The notes: generated by a model from the letters alone, not told the origin. Shown: positions 8,501 through 17,657, counted from the first letter of the stretch. The stretch is DNA of 64,000 nucleotides from Hominimerdicola alba 8 (GCF_000178155.2 NZ_ADKM02000066.1:56169-120168); one strand, 5' to 3'. Program-made: numbers and translations.

Positions 8501-9494
8501 CGGCATCGAGGGAACAGGTCTGGGACTGGATATCTCAGGCAGGTTCGCGGCGCTGATGGGCGGTAAGATAGAGTGCGAGAGCGTCTACCGCGAGGGCAGT
8601 GAGTTCATATTCACCGTGAAACAGCGCATAGTAGATGCCCGACCGCTGGGCGTGTTCACCGAGCATGATGAGGGCGCGGCGGCAGGACCTTATATCCCGC
8701 TGTTCATAGCCCCCGATGCGGATATACTTGTGGTGGACGACAACCCCGCAAATCTGGAGGTCGTAAAGGGTCTGCTGAGGGCGACAAGGGTGTTCGTCAC
8801 CACTTCGCAAAGCGGCGCGGACGCTCTGGAGAAAATGGCGGATACACATTTCGATGTGGTGTTCCTGGACCTTATAATGCCGGGTATGGACGGCGTGGAG
8901 GTCGCGGGAAAGATACGCGAATTCGACAAGACAACGCCTGTTTACGCACTGTCAGCCAACGTTGCCGAGAGCGAGGAATACTATCGCACAAGGGGCTTCA
9001 ACGGCTACCTGCCAAAGCCTGTTGACGGCGAGTCGCTGGAAAAGACCATCATGAAGCATATCCCCGAAGAGCGTATGGAGATACCTCAGCGGGCGGCAAA
9101 TGACGAACTTACCGAACTGCCCGAAGAACTTTTGTGGCTCAGGCAGACCGATGGGCTGTCAGTCGATGACGGCATTAAAAATTCGGGCGGAGTATCTAAT
9201 TACATCATCTCGCTGAGGCTGTTCGCGGATACCGCCGAAAGCAGTGCAGAAGTCATAAAAGGCGCTTATGACAGCGGCAACATAAGGCTTTTCACCATAA
9301 AAGTCCACGCGCTGAGGGTATCGGCGCGTATAGTGGGCGCAAAGGAACTCTCGGCACTGGCAGGCATAGTCGAAGAGGCAGGCGACCGTCAGGATATGGC
9401 GGAGATACACGCAAATACAGGCAAAATGCTCGCCATGTATGAAGCGCTGGGCGGCATACTGGCGGGTATTAAGAAAAAAGATAAGAAAATGTAG
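5505..9494 (+). CDS. Hybrid two-component sensor kinase with beta-propeller input, receiver and Hpt domain
   Basis: 1329 residues. In order: signal peptide (to about residue 27); a large periplasm-type input region of repeated propeller blades (recurring LWVGT/LWIAT-like strands) to about residue 690; a Y_Y_Y-like domain; one membrane helix near 760-785; HisKA with MSHEIRTP (His817); HATPase with NLLSNAVKY, DTGIGIK and GTGLGL; a receiver with VVDDNPAN and phospho-acceptor Asp1122; a C-terminal Hpt domain with VHALRVSA (His1268). This is the architecture of hybrid sensors that detect oligosaccharides in gut bacteria, though those are best known from Bacteroidetes and carry an AraC output, which is missing here. 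A complete phosphorelay in one chain suggests a separate response regulator elsewhere. ATG 5505 is preferred over GTG 5493 because CAGGGGGG ends at 5492. Confidence 0.88.
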   Translation: MMKGFKSRLTALLAAAVMGLSQLAAYADDELKYGGAYAAAGQIEGVGYTTELYDASNGLPTSDAMFMLSASDGRLWVGGYSGVLRYDGTTFERQDPALGLTSARGFYEDSKGRVWVGTNDNGVVVVDGRKTTHITYKDGLPSSSIRNFAEDREGNIFIGTTTGICYADSGLKLHTPEGIDLSEERILRQDIDPKGRIFGQCSSGRIFVIDDKKVTESYTSDEIGCEKITTLAADPDNSGYLWLGTDDSKVFYGSFGTKADKMKRVSIPEMNGSIHWLSFDCGRLWVSSTSKVGYLGNDLKIHMLDDIPVTSGVEMTLTDYQGNLWVASSTQGVMKLVTNNFVDYSGMAGLEEAVSNAAFFYRDELYIGTDSGLRIIDEYGHPKNNELTDYIGNSRVRCFAEDKEGQLWIATYTNELGLLCYNGEGAPKAFTTASGMPDDQIRCVTVAEDGRVLAGTNGGLAVIEKGRVVRTVGADDGIGNTVFLTVAEYENDTIIAGTDGGGMYIIGRDSVKKLGRDDGLTSEVIMRVIKDEERGVYWLVTSNSLEFIKNGEITPLTTFPYNNNYDMIFDDNGGIWVTSSYGIYCIDGKAMADNDITDYKLYTVANGLPYAITTNSYSARKDNGDLYIPGRSGVIKVNINNYFEVSDRVMTDVRAVYCDEEQIFPDEEGIYHIPASKGRVQISASVMDYTMLDPTVKMFLENGPDGGLTVSRSELSSLEYTNLPYGDYKLHLQIVDRYTGEVMQDSTFMISKAARLYELLVVKILLAALLAALAGFIVWRVMRTTVIARQYNEIRSAKEEAERANSAKSRFLANMSHEIRTPINTIMGMNEMLLREDPTGVPNSYFMSVMNYAFDIRNASESLLGLINDLLDMSKIESGKMHLVEQEYDVQDMLRSAVALIRVRSVEKALTFDVAVDEVMPRRMFGDMGKIKQILVNLLSNAVKYTTVGGIMLSVTMTEREGDTASLRFSVRDTGIGIKQEDMGKLFNAYERLDEELNSGIEGTGLGLDISGRFAALMGGKIECESVYREGSEFIFTVKQRIVDARPLGVFTEHDEGAAAGPYIPLFIAPDADILVVDDNPANLEVVKGLLRATRVFVTTSQSGADALEKMADTHFDVVFLDLIMPGMDGVEVAGKIREFDKTTPVYALSANVAESEEYYRTRGFNGYLPKPVDGESLEKTIMKHIPEERMEIPQRAANDELTELPEELLWLRQTDGLSVDDGIKNSGGVSNYIISLRLFADTAESSAEVIKGAYDSGNIRLFTIKVHALRVSARIVGAKELSALAGIVEEAGDRQDMAEIHANTGKMLAMYEALGGILAGIKKKDKKM

Positions 9495-9513
9495 CAGAGG
9501 GGGGCGGCACCGA

Positions 9514-11856
9514 ATGTTTGGATATATAGCTGAGCATCAGCTTGATATAATGCTGGCGCTCTGCGCTGTCTGCGCGACCATAGTGCTGCTCCTGTTCTTC
9601 ACCAAGTACCTTACGCAGAAGCGCAAGCAGATACTTATGGTGATGGAACTTATCGCCACGCTGCTGCTGGCATCTGACAGGGCGGCGTACATCTACAAGG
9701 GCGATACCTCGCAGTGGGGCAGCTTCATGGTGCGGCTGTCGAATTTCATGGTGTTCTTCCTGACATCTGCCATAGTGCTGGTGTTCGACCTGTACCTTGA
9801 TGAACTGCTGAACGGCAGCGGCAGCAAAAAGAGAGCTTCCCGCAGGCTGAAAGGCGCTGCGGTCGTCGCGGTCATCGGTATGGCTATGTCGGTGGTGTCG
9901 CACTTTACGGGGCTGTACTACTACATCGATGAAAACAGCGTTTACCATCGCGGAAGCGGTTTCCTGCTGTGCTACGTGGTGCCTGTGGTATGCCCGCTGG
10001 TGCTTTTCACAGTCATATTGCAGAACAGGCGCAGGTTCAGCAGGCTTATCTTCATCTCGCTGGTGCTGTATATCTTAGTGCCTGTGCTGGTGGGTATATT
10101 GCAGATATTCACCTACGGGCTTTCGCTGGTGAACATGGCTATGGTGCTGGTATCGGTGTTCCTGTATGTGTTCAGCTACCTTGACATTAACGCGGCGGCT
10201 GAAATGGCACACGAGAAAGAGGTCAACAGCCTGCAAAAGGAACAGCGCAGTATGAAACGCCTGTTCGAGCAGACTGTAAGCGCATTTGTGGCGGCGATAG
10301 AGAAGCGTGACAGCTACGCTGAGGGACACTCTGTAAGGGTGGCGGCGCTTGCCCGCGAAATAGCCGAAACAGCAGGAAGAAGCGCGGAAGAGTGCGAAGA
10401 AGTCTACTATGCGGGACTTCTGCATGATGTGGGCATGATGGGCATACCCGATGAACTTCTGCGCAAGACCGAAGACCTCACCGACAGCGAGATGCGTATA
10501 AAAAAGCGCAAGCCCATAATCAGCGGCGAGATACTTGAAAGTATAAGCGAGTACCCCTATCTCAGCACAGCGGCGCGGCACTGCGGCGAATGGTATGACG
10601 GAAGCGGCTTCCCCGATGGTCTGAAAGGTGATGCTATCCCCGAAACAGCGCGTATCATCGCGGTGGCAGATGCCTACGACACAATGATATCGGGCAAGCG
10701 CTCACACTCTCCGATGTCGGTGCAGGTGGTGCGCGAGGAATTTGTCAAGATGTCGGGCAGTCAGTTCGACCCTGAGTTTGCCGATATAATGGTAGCTATA
10801 ATGGACAGGCACATCGCTGAAGAACACGCAGATATAACTGATGAGGACACAGTCATCGAATGCGGCAGATACCGCGAACAGGTGTCGGCAGGCATAGCGG
10901 TGACCGAAGAGGTCACAAAGGTGACCTTTGATCTTGAAAATACCGACACATCGGGCGAGGGCTTCTCTGCACCGTCACTGATAGTTTTCGATGCCTACGA
11001 CAGGCACATACACACCGACAGCAAGACTATAGAAGCCTACCGCTACACCGAGTTTGGCGAACTATGGTTCGATGGACACTATATCTCAACGGCGGCGCGG
11101 AACGTTTCGGTGGAAAAGACCGAGAGATCCGCAGGCGGCTATGAGATAACTGCGGGCAGATATGAAGACCATCTGCTGATAGAGATGAGAAGTCCCAAAG
11201 GTACAGTCAGGGTGACTGTGGCACTGCCCGATAACTCACGCTGTTCCTACATCGGTCTTACGGGCGAGAATTGCAGACTGACTTCCATAAAGACCGAAAA
11301 AACCGGCAAGGTCATGGAAGATGGCGACATCGGCAAGATAGTCGAGCGAATAGTCTACACCGACCGTCTGGAGTCAGACCTGCCCAACATACAGACCGAC
11401 CACACACGTTCGGTATCGACTGAGGGCGTGCTGATAGAGGACAGTCTGCAAATCGATATGCACACGATGTCACTGCCTGCGGCGGAACTGGTATGGCACT
11501 GCCCTTATGTGGTGATATTCTATTCAGATGACAAGCAGGTCTTCGGTGAAAATTACCGCGAATATGCGCTGATAAAGTTAAACGGCGAGGTAGTTTCGGG
11601 CGATGGCATCGAGAACATCTTCAAGATGAAGAAAACAGAGGATTTTGCAGGCTGGGACGAATGGAAGCGCCGCAACAAGGAGGGCGTGGAATGCTCGGTC
11701 GGTATAGTCCGCAAGGGCGGCAGAGTGATACTGCGCACAGAAAATCTGGGCATATCCATAGAGAATACGACAATACTTCCCGCAGGCGCGGGGAAAGTCT
11801 ATGCCGCACTGACAGGCGACCAGACGGCGATAACGGACATTCGTATTAATTCATAA
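9514..11856 (+). CDS. Membrane HD-GYP protein with a C-terminal beta-rich extension
   Basis: 780 residues. About seven hydrophobic helices occupy residues 8-225, followed by a short coiled linker and an HD-GYP domain with LLHDVGMMGIP (His304) and a degenerate third motif, GSGFPDGL, where most relatives have GYP. Residues after about 440 form a long beta-rich region without a family I recognise, containing a short Cys-poor acidic segment and many paired strands. The start is fixed by GGGGGG about seven bases before ATG 9514; an in-frame upstream extension overlaps the sensor gene and lacks a site. It is the last gene of the operon and ends inside a heptamer repeat (Arg-Ile-Asn-Ser-stop). Catalytic activity is plausible but the altered GYP motif leaves it open. 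Confidence 0.8.
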   Translation: MFGYIAEHQLDIMLALCAVCATIVLLLFFTKYLTQKRKQILMVMELIATLLLASDRAAYIYKGDTSQWGSFMVRLSNFMVFFLTSAIVLVFDLYLDELLNGSGSKKRASRRLKGAAVVAVIGMAMSVVSHFTGLYYYIDENSVYHRGSGFLLCYVVPVVCPLVLFTVILQNRRRFSRLIFISLVLYILVPVLVGILQIFTYGLSLVNMAMVLVSVFLYVFSYLDINAAAEMAHEKEVNSLQKEQRSMKRLFEQTVSAFVAAIEKRDSYAEGHSVRVAALAREIAETAGRSAEECEEVYYAGLLHDVGMMGIPDELLRKTEDLTDSEMRIKKRKPIISGEILESISEYPYLSTAARHCGEWYDGSGFPDGLKGDAIPETARIIAVADAYDTMISGKRSHSPMSVQVVREEFVKMSGSQFDPEFADIMVAIMDRHIAEEHADITDEDTVIECGRYREQVSAGIAVTEEVTKVTFDLENTDTSGEGFSAPSLIVFDAYDRHIHTDSKTIEAYRYTEFGELWFDGHYISTAARNVSVEKTERSAGGYEITAGRYEDHLLIEMRSPKGTVRVTVALPDNSRCSYIGLTGENCRLTSIKTEKTGKVMEDGDIGKIVERIVYTDRLESDLPNIQTDHTRSVSTEGVLIEDSLQIDMHTMSLPAAELVWHCPYVVIFYSDDKQVFGENYREYALIKLNGEVVSGDGIENIFKMKKTEDFAGWDEWKRRNKEGVECSVGIVRKGGRVILRTENLGISIENTTILPAGAGKVYAALTGDQTAITDIRINS

Positions 11857-11960
11857 TGTGGTTATCCCGCTGACACACCACAAAAACAGCGGCTATACAA
11901 CGCTCAATTATCCTTTTGTTTATCGCATTTTTAGTTGGTGTGCTAAATGGATAGTCATAT
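11856..11960 (+). mobile_element. MITE-like element, family 1, short copy
   Basis: Imperfect terminal inverted repeats: GTGGTTATCCCGCTGACACA on the left and, reading inward from the right, ATGACTATCCATTTAGCACA. It is about 105 bases and lacks the internal GC-rich hairpin of the copies at 37961 and 54466. It is flanked on both sides by ATTCATAAT sequence. It encodes nothing and would depend on a transposase elsewhere. Confidence 0.65.
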
Positions 11961-12278
11961 TCATAATTGTTGGCATGAACGAAATATGCCGTTACAGCGG
12001 AAAGAACGGCAAACCATAGCGGCGGTCACGGCGCAGACAGCAAAGTTCGCGTAAAAGCCGACCGTTACGTTGACAAAGACCATTCTTTAACTGTGAAAGT
12101 CAGCGAAGGTGAAGACGGACATCAGCAGATGATATTATCCGCAAGGCATGATGATTCGGCATGGTCGGAAATTTATCGGGTATACTACCCTGAAAAGCGC
12201 GGGCGGGACGGCTGTCTGCGCTTTTTTTGCGTATGTATCCACCGAAATCTGATCTCCGTGAAGAATAGCCTGTTCCCA
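11961..12278 (+). other. Gap before malQ: repeat remnant and a possible gene fragment
   Basis: Begins with the heptamer-led repeat start (ATTCATAATTGTTGGCATG). From about 12038 to 12235 one frame is open and reads like the tail of a protein (VKVSEGEDGHQQMILSARHD, then DSAWSEIYRVYY), but I see no start and no family, so it may be chance or a gene relic. A hairpin with a T run at 12193-12229 closes it. Confidence 0.4.
12193..12229 (+). terminator. Possible terminator upstream of malQ
   Basis: AAAAGCGC pairs with GCGCTTTT across a loop of about 20 bases, followed by a run of T. The loop is long, so this is a moderate call. Confidence 0.45.
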
Positions 12279-12307
12279 TTGATTTTTTGCACAATATATG
12301 TTATAAT
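12279..12307 (+). promoter_or_regulatory. Promoter of malQ
   Basis: TTGATT (12279-12284), 17-base spacer, TATAAT (12302-12307), 44 bases before the start codon. Confidence 0.75.
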
Positions 12308-12350
12308 AATATTCGGAATTCATATCAACTCTATAAAGGAGAAATATTAT

Positions 12351-13838
12351 ATGAGAAAAAGCGGTATCCTTATGCACATAAGTTCTCTGCCAAATAACTA
12401 CGGTATCGGTAAACTCGGCAAGGAAGCCTTTGAGTTTGTCGATTTCCTCGCAAAGTCGAAACAGTCATGCTGGCAGATACTCCCCGTGTCGCCCACAAGC
12501 TACGGCGATTCACCTTATCAGAGTTTTTCGATACATGCGGGCAACCCCTATTTCATCGACCTCGAAACTCTTGAAAAAGAAGGCTACCTCAAAGCCGATG
12601 AATACAAGGACATCGACTGGGGTGAGGACAAAACTTCGGTGGATTACGGGCTTATCTATGAAAAACTCTTCCCTGTGCTGAAGATCGCACACAAACGCTT
12701 CCGAAAGAACCCCGCAAAAGGCTTTGCAAAGTTTGTCATAGCAAACAAGAACTGGGTCTATGACTACGGTCTGTTCATGGCGCTTAAATTCGCACACGGC
12801 GGCAAGGCGTGGTATGAGTGGGAAGACCAGCTGAAAATGCACAAGGGCAAAGCCGTAAAGCAGGCGGCTAAAGAGTATGCCGATGATATAGATTTCTGGT
12901 GCTTTGTTCAGTACGAATATTTCAAGCAGTGGAAAAAGCTGAAAAAATATGCCAACGACAAGGGCATCAAAATAATAGGCGATATACCGATATACTGCGC
13001 TTATGACAGCGTTGAGGTATGGGCGACACCCGAATATTTCTACCTTGACAAGGATAAAAAGCCCATAGAAGTCGCGGGCTGTCCCCCCGATGTGTTCTCT
13101 GAGGACGGTCAGCTGTGGGGAAATCCCCTCTACCGCTGGGACTATATGGCAAAAGACAAATACCGCTGGTGGATAGAGCGCATACGCTCTGCCTTTGAGA
13201 TATACGATACCGTCAGGATAGACCATTTTCGCGGGTTTGAAAGCTACTACTGCATACCCTACGGCGCACCGAACGCGCGTAAGGGTCACTGGAGCAAAGG
13301 ACCTGATATTAAGCTGTTCAAGGCGGTCGAGCGTCAGCTGGGCGAACTGGATATAATCGCTGAGGACTTGGGCTTCCTCACCAAAAAAGTCGTAAAGATG
13401 CTTGATGCGGCGGGCTATCCGGGTATGAAGATACTTGAATTTGCCTTTGACGGTGACAGCACAAACGGCTATCTGCCGCACAATTACCGCACCTCAAACA
13501 GCGTATGCTATACAGGCACACACGACAATGAAACATTGCCTGGCTGGGTGAAGAGCAGTGACAAGAAGACCATTGACTTCTGCAAGAAATATCTGGGTGT
13601 GAAGAAAGATTCCGATATATCATGGGCGATGGTGCGTTTATGTTGGTCAAGCATATGTGACACAGCTATTGCGCAGATGCAGGATTTACTTGAACTTGAC
13701 TCAACCGCGAGAATGAACACACCTTCCACCGTAGGCAACAACTGGAAGTGGCGGCTTGACAGCATGGACACTTTGACCGACAAATTAAGTGACAAGCTGA
13801 GTGAACTGACCGAACTATACAACAGAGTTAATTCATAA
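12351..13838 (+). CDS. malQ: 4-alpha-glucanotransferase (amylomaltase)
   Basis: 495 residues, the normal length of bacterial GH77 amylomaltase. Family marks: SGILMHISSLP at the N-terminus, SPYQSFS, the nucleophile block VRIDHFRGF, the acid/base block IIAEDLGF, and TGTHDNET. The enzyme moves glucan segments between maltodextrins in the cytoplasm, making longer chains that glycogen/maltodextrin phosphorylase can shorten; glgP follows on the same strand. ATG 12351 is chosen by AAAGGAGAAATATT; the open frame runs further upstream without start evidence. The gene ends inside a heptamer repeat, giving Arg-Val-Asn-Ser-stop. Confidence 0.95.
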   Translation: MRKSGILMHISSLPNNYGIGKLGKEAFEFVDFLAKSKQSCWQILPVSPTSYGDSPYQSFSIHAGNPYFIDLETLEKEGYLKADEYKDIDWGEDKTSVDYGLIYEKLFPVLKIAHKRFRKNPAKGFAKFVIANKNWVYDYGLFMALKFAHGGKAWYEWEDQLKMHKGKAVKQAAKEYADDIDFWCFVQYEYFKQWKKLKKYANDKGIKIIGDIPIYCAYDSVEVWATPEYFYLDKDKKPIEVAGCPPDVFSEDGQLWGNPLYRWDYMAKDKYRWWIERIRSAFEIYDTVRIDHFRGFESYYCIPYGAPNARKGHWSKGPDIKLFKAVERQLGELDIIAEDLGFLTKKVVKMLDAAGYPGMKILEFAFDGDSTNGYLPHNYRTSNSVCYTGTHDNETLPGWVKSSDKKTIDFCKKYLGVKKDSDISWAMVRLCWSSICDTAIAQMQDLLELDSTARMNTPSTVGNNWKWRLDSMDTLTDKLSDKLSELTELYNRVNS

Positions 13839-14410
13839 TTATTGACAGGGGCGAAAGCGGGCTGTTTCAGCGATAACTTTGCCGCCCAACAAAGCTGAGC
13901 AAGAACACAAAGCTATGCGCGAGAAAAAGCGCGCGGTCAAGCCTCGCGCCAGCAGGCTTGCGGGAGTTTGAGGGCAGAGCCCTCAATCGGGGAAGCAGAA
14001 AGCAAGGCGACAAACAAAAATAGTTGGGCGAACAAAGTGAAATACGATAAGAGGGCAAAGCCATCGACCAAAGCAGAACCAAAATTGGTTAAACACGACA
14101 TAACGATGACCCGAAAGTTCGGCGGTAAACACGGCGGGAGCAAGCCCCCGCCCTACACGTAGGGAGTGCAGACCCAAAAGCGGGCAATTCGCAAAGAAAT
14201 GAGCGTGCGAAAATCTTTCGAGCCGCAGAAACCATGTGCGGGCGACGAATTGCCCGCGACATCTAGTCGAACAGCGGAGCGTCTTCGGCGGTCGGTCATC
14301 GCTCCAAAGTGATAAAACGGCAAACCATCGCGGCGATGACCTGATAATTCGGCGTTTTAACACGGCATGGCGATAATCAAGCGGCGGGAGCAAGCCCCCG
14401 CCCTACCCCA
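13830..14410 (+). repeat. Heptamer start and long GC-rich intergenic repeat, second copy
   Basis: AATTCATAATTATTGACAGG begins right at the malQ stop. The following 320 bases match 2523-2830 closely, and later parts share GCGGGCAATTCGC and GGGCGACGAATTGCCCGC with the copies at 30404, 51228 and 60895. The phrase GGGAGCAAGCCCCCGCCCTA occurs twice here and again at 27752 and 42023. Between 14411 and glgP I see only an AT-richer leader and the ribosome binding site. Confidence 0.8.
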
Positions 14411-14501
14411 AGTTCGACCCGCACACACTCCCGCACCCATATCAAGACCGAATAATAAACACCGAAAAGTGAATAATAAAAGGAAAAGAGGTAGTATCCA
14501 A

Positions 14502-16865
14502 ATGGACACAAAAACATTCAAAAGCAGGCTCGCGCAAATGCTGGAGCATAGCTTCGGGAAAAATATCGCAAGCGCCGAAAGCCACCAGCTGCATGACAGT
14601 ATCGCGAAGGTAGTCATGGAGGATATCTCAGCACAGTGGAAAAAAAGCACCGAACAGCACCTCGCGGGCAGACGCGCTATGTACCTCTCGATGGAGTTCC
14701 TTATGGGCAGAGCTGTCTATAATGACCTGCTGTGTCTTGGGCTGACTGATGTGGTCGATGAAGCCCTGAAAGCTGAGGGGAGAAGCCTCGCTGAACTGGA
14801 GGATATCGAAGATGCCGCTCTCGGCAACGGCGGTCTTGGCAGACTCGCCGCCTGCTTCCTTGACTCAGCCGCCGCCCACGATATACCGCTGGACGGCTAC
14901 GGGATACGCTATAAGTACGGTCTTTTCAAACAGTCCATCGTGGACGGCTTCCAGCACGAAGAAGCCGATAACTGGACTAAGTACGGCGACCCCTGGTCGG
15001 TAAGGCGCGAGGAAGATTCAGTCGAAATAACCTACGGCGATCAAAAAGTTCTCGCGGTGCCATACGATATGCCGATAATCGGCTATGGTACTAAAAATAT
15101 CGGCACACTAAGACTGTGGCAGGCTGAAAGCGCAGATGACTTCGATTTCGCCGCCTTTGACAGCGGTGACTACGACGGCGCTGTCAAAGCACAGAACGAT
15201 GCCGAGAATATCTCAAAAGTCCTCTACCCCAACGATAACTGCGAGGCAGGCAAGATACTCCGCCTGAAACAGGAGTACTTCTTCTCTGCCGCTTCCGTTG
15301 CCGATGCGCTGAGAAAGCATAAGAAACGCTTCGGCACTCTTGATAATTTAGCCGACTATGTTACCATTCAGCTGAACGATACCCACCCCGTCATCGCTAT
15401 CCCCGAACTTATCCGCCAGCTGATAAAGGAAGGTTTCACTTTCGATAAGGCGTTCGATACCGCCCATAAAGTCTTCAACTATACAAACCATACCATAATG
15501 GCTGAAGCCCTCGAAAAATGGGACAGCAAAATGGTCGAGAAAGTACTGCCCGATGTCTACGCCGTTATTTTGCAGATAAATGAACGCTTCTATGCCGATA
15601 TGTACGCAAAGGGTCTTGATAAGGCGCAGATACGCAAAATGGCTCCCGTTGGTGACGGCATGGTGAAAATGGCGTTTATGGCGATATTCGTAAGTTCCTA
15701 CATCAACGGCGTGGCGGCTATACACACCGAGATACTCAAAAACGATGCCCTCAAAGAGTGGTATGAACTCTACCCCGAACGCTTCCAGAATAAGACAAAC
15801 GGCATCACCCAGCGCAGATGGCTCGCCCTCTGCAACCCCGAACTTTCAGCGATGATAACCAAACTTCTCGGGAACGCCGACTGGGTAAAAGACCTTGATG
15901 AACTGAAAAAGCTGGAAAAATTCGCTGATGACGAAAGCGTATTAAACGAGTTCATGGCTGTCAAGGAAGCTAAAAAACACCAGCTTGCCGACTTCATCAA
16001 AGCACATGACGGCAAGGAGATAGACCCCGACTGGATATTCGATATACAGATAAAGCGCCTGCATGAGTACAAAAGACAGTTCCTCAACGCGCTGGGCATA
16101 CTCTATATCTACTTCGGCATAAAGGACGGTTCGATAAAGGACTTCACACCCACCGTCTTCATCTTCGGCGCGAAGTCTGCACCGGGCTACAGACGCGCTA
16201 AGGCGATAATCAAGCTGATAAACGAGATAGGCGACTATGTCAACGCCGACCCCGAAACTGCTGACAAGCTGAAAGTTGTCTTCGTGCAGAACTATAACGT
16301 TTCCTACGCTGAAAAGCTGGTCTGCGCGGCTGATGTTTCCGAACAGATATCCACCGCAGGCACAGAAGCCAGCGGCACAGGCAACATGAAGCTGATGCTC
16401 AACGGCGCAGTCACTCTCGGCACTTATGACGGCGCAAATGTGGAGATAGCCGAAGAAGCAGGCGAAGAGAACGAGTATATCTTCGGCGCAAGGGTCGAAG
16501 AACTGGCTGAGATAATGCCCGCATACGATCCCCGCGATATCCTCTTCAAGGACGGGAAGATAAAGCGTGTGCTCGATAAGCTGATAGACGGCACATTCTC
16601 AGACGGCGGCGTGCCCTCAGATCAGGAGGGTTCGTTCAGGGAACTTTACAAGGCGCTCACCGACGGCGCAAGCTGGCATGTGCCCGACCACTACTATGTT
16701 CTGGGCGACCTGAACAGCTATATCGAAGCCAAACTCCGCATGAATGCAGACTACAAAGACCGACTTGCCTTTGCGAAAAAGTGCTGGCTGAACATCTGCA
16801 ACGCAGGCAAGTTCAGTTCTGACAGAACGATCAAGGACTACGCGGAGAACATCTGGAAGATATGA
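14502..16865 (+). CDS. glgP: Glycogen/maltodextrin phosphorylase
   Basis: 787 residues, GT35 family. The pyridoxal-phosphate Lys motif EASGTGNMKLMLNGA is present, as are the glucan-site signatures MEFLMGRA, GNGGLGRLAACFLDS, QLNDTHP and FNYTNHT. The enzyme releases glucose 1-phosphate from alpha-1,4-glucans. With MalQ upstream it forms the standard pair for glycogen or imported maltodextrin breakdown. ATG 14502 is preceded by AAAAGAGGTAG; the open frame extends 45 codons upstream into the repeat and is not used. A strong hairpin terminator follows. I found no clear promoter directly upstream, so read-through from malQ or a weak promoter inside the repeat is possible. Confidence 0.95.
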   Translation: MDTKTFKSRLAQMLEHSFGKNIASAESHQLHDSIAKVVMEDISAQWKKSTEQHLAGRRAMYLSMEFLMGRAVYNDLLCLGLTDVVDEALKAEGRSLAELEDIEDAALGNGGLGRLAACFLDSAAAHDIPLDGYGIRYKYGLFKQSIVDGFQHEEADNWTKYGDPWSVRREEDSVEITYGDQKVLAVPYDMPIIGYGTKNIGTLRLWQAESADDFDFAAFDSGDYDGAVKAQNDAENISKVLYPNDNCEAGKILRLKQEYFFSAASVADALRKHKKRFGTLDNLADYVTIQLNDTHPVIAIPELIRQLIKEGFTFDKAFDTAHKVFNYTNHTIMAEALEKWDSKMVEKVLPDVYAVILQINERFYADMYAKGLDKAQIRKMAPVGDGMVKMAFMAIFVSSYINGVAAIHTEILKNDALKEWYELYPERFQNKTNGITQRRWLALCNPELSAMITKLLGNADWVKDLDELKKLEKFADDESVLNEFMAVKEAKKHQLADFIKAHDGKEIDPDWIFDIQIKRLHEYKRQFLNALGILYIYFGIKDGSIKDFTPTVFIFGAKSAPGYRRAKAIIKLINEIGDYVNADPETADKLKVVFVQNYNVSYAEKLVCAADVSEQISTAGTEASGTGNMKLMLNGAVTLGTYDGANVEIAEEAGEENEYIFGARVEELAEIMPAYDPRDILFKDGKIKRVLDKLIDGTFSDGGVPSDQEGSFRELYKALTDGASWHVPDHYYVLGDLNSYIEAKLRMNADYKDRLAFAKKCWLNICNAGKFSSDRTIKDYAENIWKI

Positions 16866-16882
16866 AATATGTATAGTAAACA

Positions 16883-16921
16883 AAAATTGCGTGGACATGA
16901 AAGAGCGTCCACGCAATTTTT
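16883..16921. terminator. Bidirectional terminator between glgP and rpe
   Basis: AAAATTGCGTGGAC (16883-16896) pairs perfectly with GTCCACGCAATTTT (16907-16920). A/T runs on both sides allow it to serve both convergent genes. Confidence 0.85.
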
Positions 16922-16960
16922 TATATAGATTATCATAGCAAGCGTTTTGAAAAAAGGCTG

Positions 16961-17611
16961 TCAGACTTTCAGCGACTTAACTGCCGCTGACTTGTCCTCA
17001 GCACCGAAGAGGTATGAACCCGAAACCATCACATCTGCACCCGCTTCACGGCAGAACTTTACAGTTTCAGCGTTTATGCCGCCATCGACTTCGATAAATA
17101 CCTTATCTCTGCCCATGCTGTCCAGCATATAGCGTATCTCGCTTATCTTTTCAAGGGTGGCAGGTATGAACTTCTGCCCGCCGAAACCCGGAACAACTGT
17201 CATGACAAGTACCATGTCGGCAGTGGCAAGGTACGGCTCGACCTCCGAAACGGGGGTCGCAGGTTTTATGGATATTCCGGCAAATTTGCCGTGACTGTGT
17301 ATGCGGTCGATAACAGCCTGCGGGTCGGGCGCGGCTTCAAGGTGGAAAGTGATATAATCCGAGCCAAGACCTGCATAATCGTCAATATAGCGAATGGGGT
17401 CATTTATCATAAGGTGGGTATCCATCGGCAGGTCGGACGCTTTCCTCACGCATTTCAGCACAGGTGTGCCGAAGCTGATATTATTGACAAAACAGCCGTC
17501 CATAACATCACAGTGAAGCCAGTCAGCCCCCGCTTTTTCGATGTTTTTTATCTCACTCCTGATATCTGCCAGATCACACCCCAGCAGAGATGCCGAAACC
17601 AGACTTTTCAT
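16961..17611 (-). CDS. rpe: Ribulose-phosphate 3-epimerase
   Basis: 216 residues, a TIM barrel of normal family length. Conserved blocks: SASLLGCDLA, HCDVMDG (metal His, catalytic Asp), THLM, MTVVPGFGGQ, and VDGGI (second catalytic Asp). It interconverts ribulose 5-phosphate and xylulose 5-phosphate in the pentose phosphate pathway. A related hexulose-phosphate 3-epimerase (allulose type) cannot be excluded by sequence alone. Start at 17611 rather than the longer frame because its promoter lies inside that extension and a GGGTGTG site precedes the ATG. Confidence 0.88.
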   Translation of the reverse strand: MKSLVSASLLGCDLADIRSEIKNIEKAGADWLHCDVMDGCFVNNISFGTPVLKCVRKASDLPMDTHLMINDPIRYIDDYAGLGSDYITFHLEAAPDPQAVIDRIHSHGKFAGISIKPATPVSEVEPYLATADMVLVMTVVPGFGGQKFIPATLEKISEIRYMLDSMGRDKVFIEVDGGINAETVKFCREAGADVMVSGSYLFGAEDKSAAVKSLKV

Positions 17612-17657
17612 ATCATACACACCCTTTTTGCAGAAAATACCGCCATAAATTAATTTT

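Noticed and set aside
12093..12350. N-terminal extension of MalQ
   Set aside because: It crosses the promoter and a hairpin; amylomaltases start at the MRKSGIL block, which has its own strong site.
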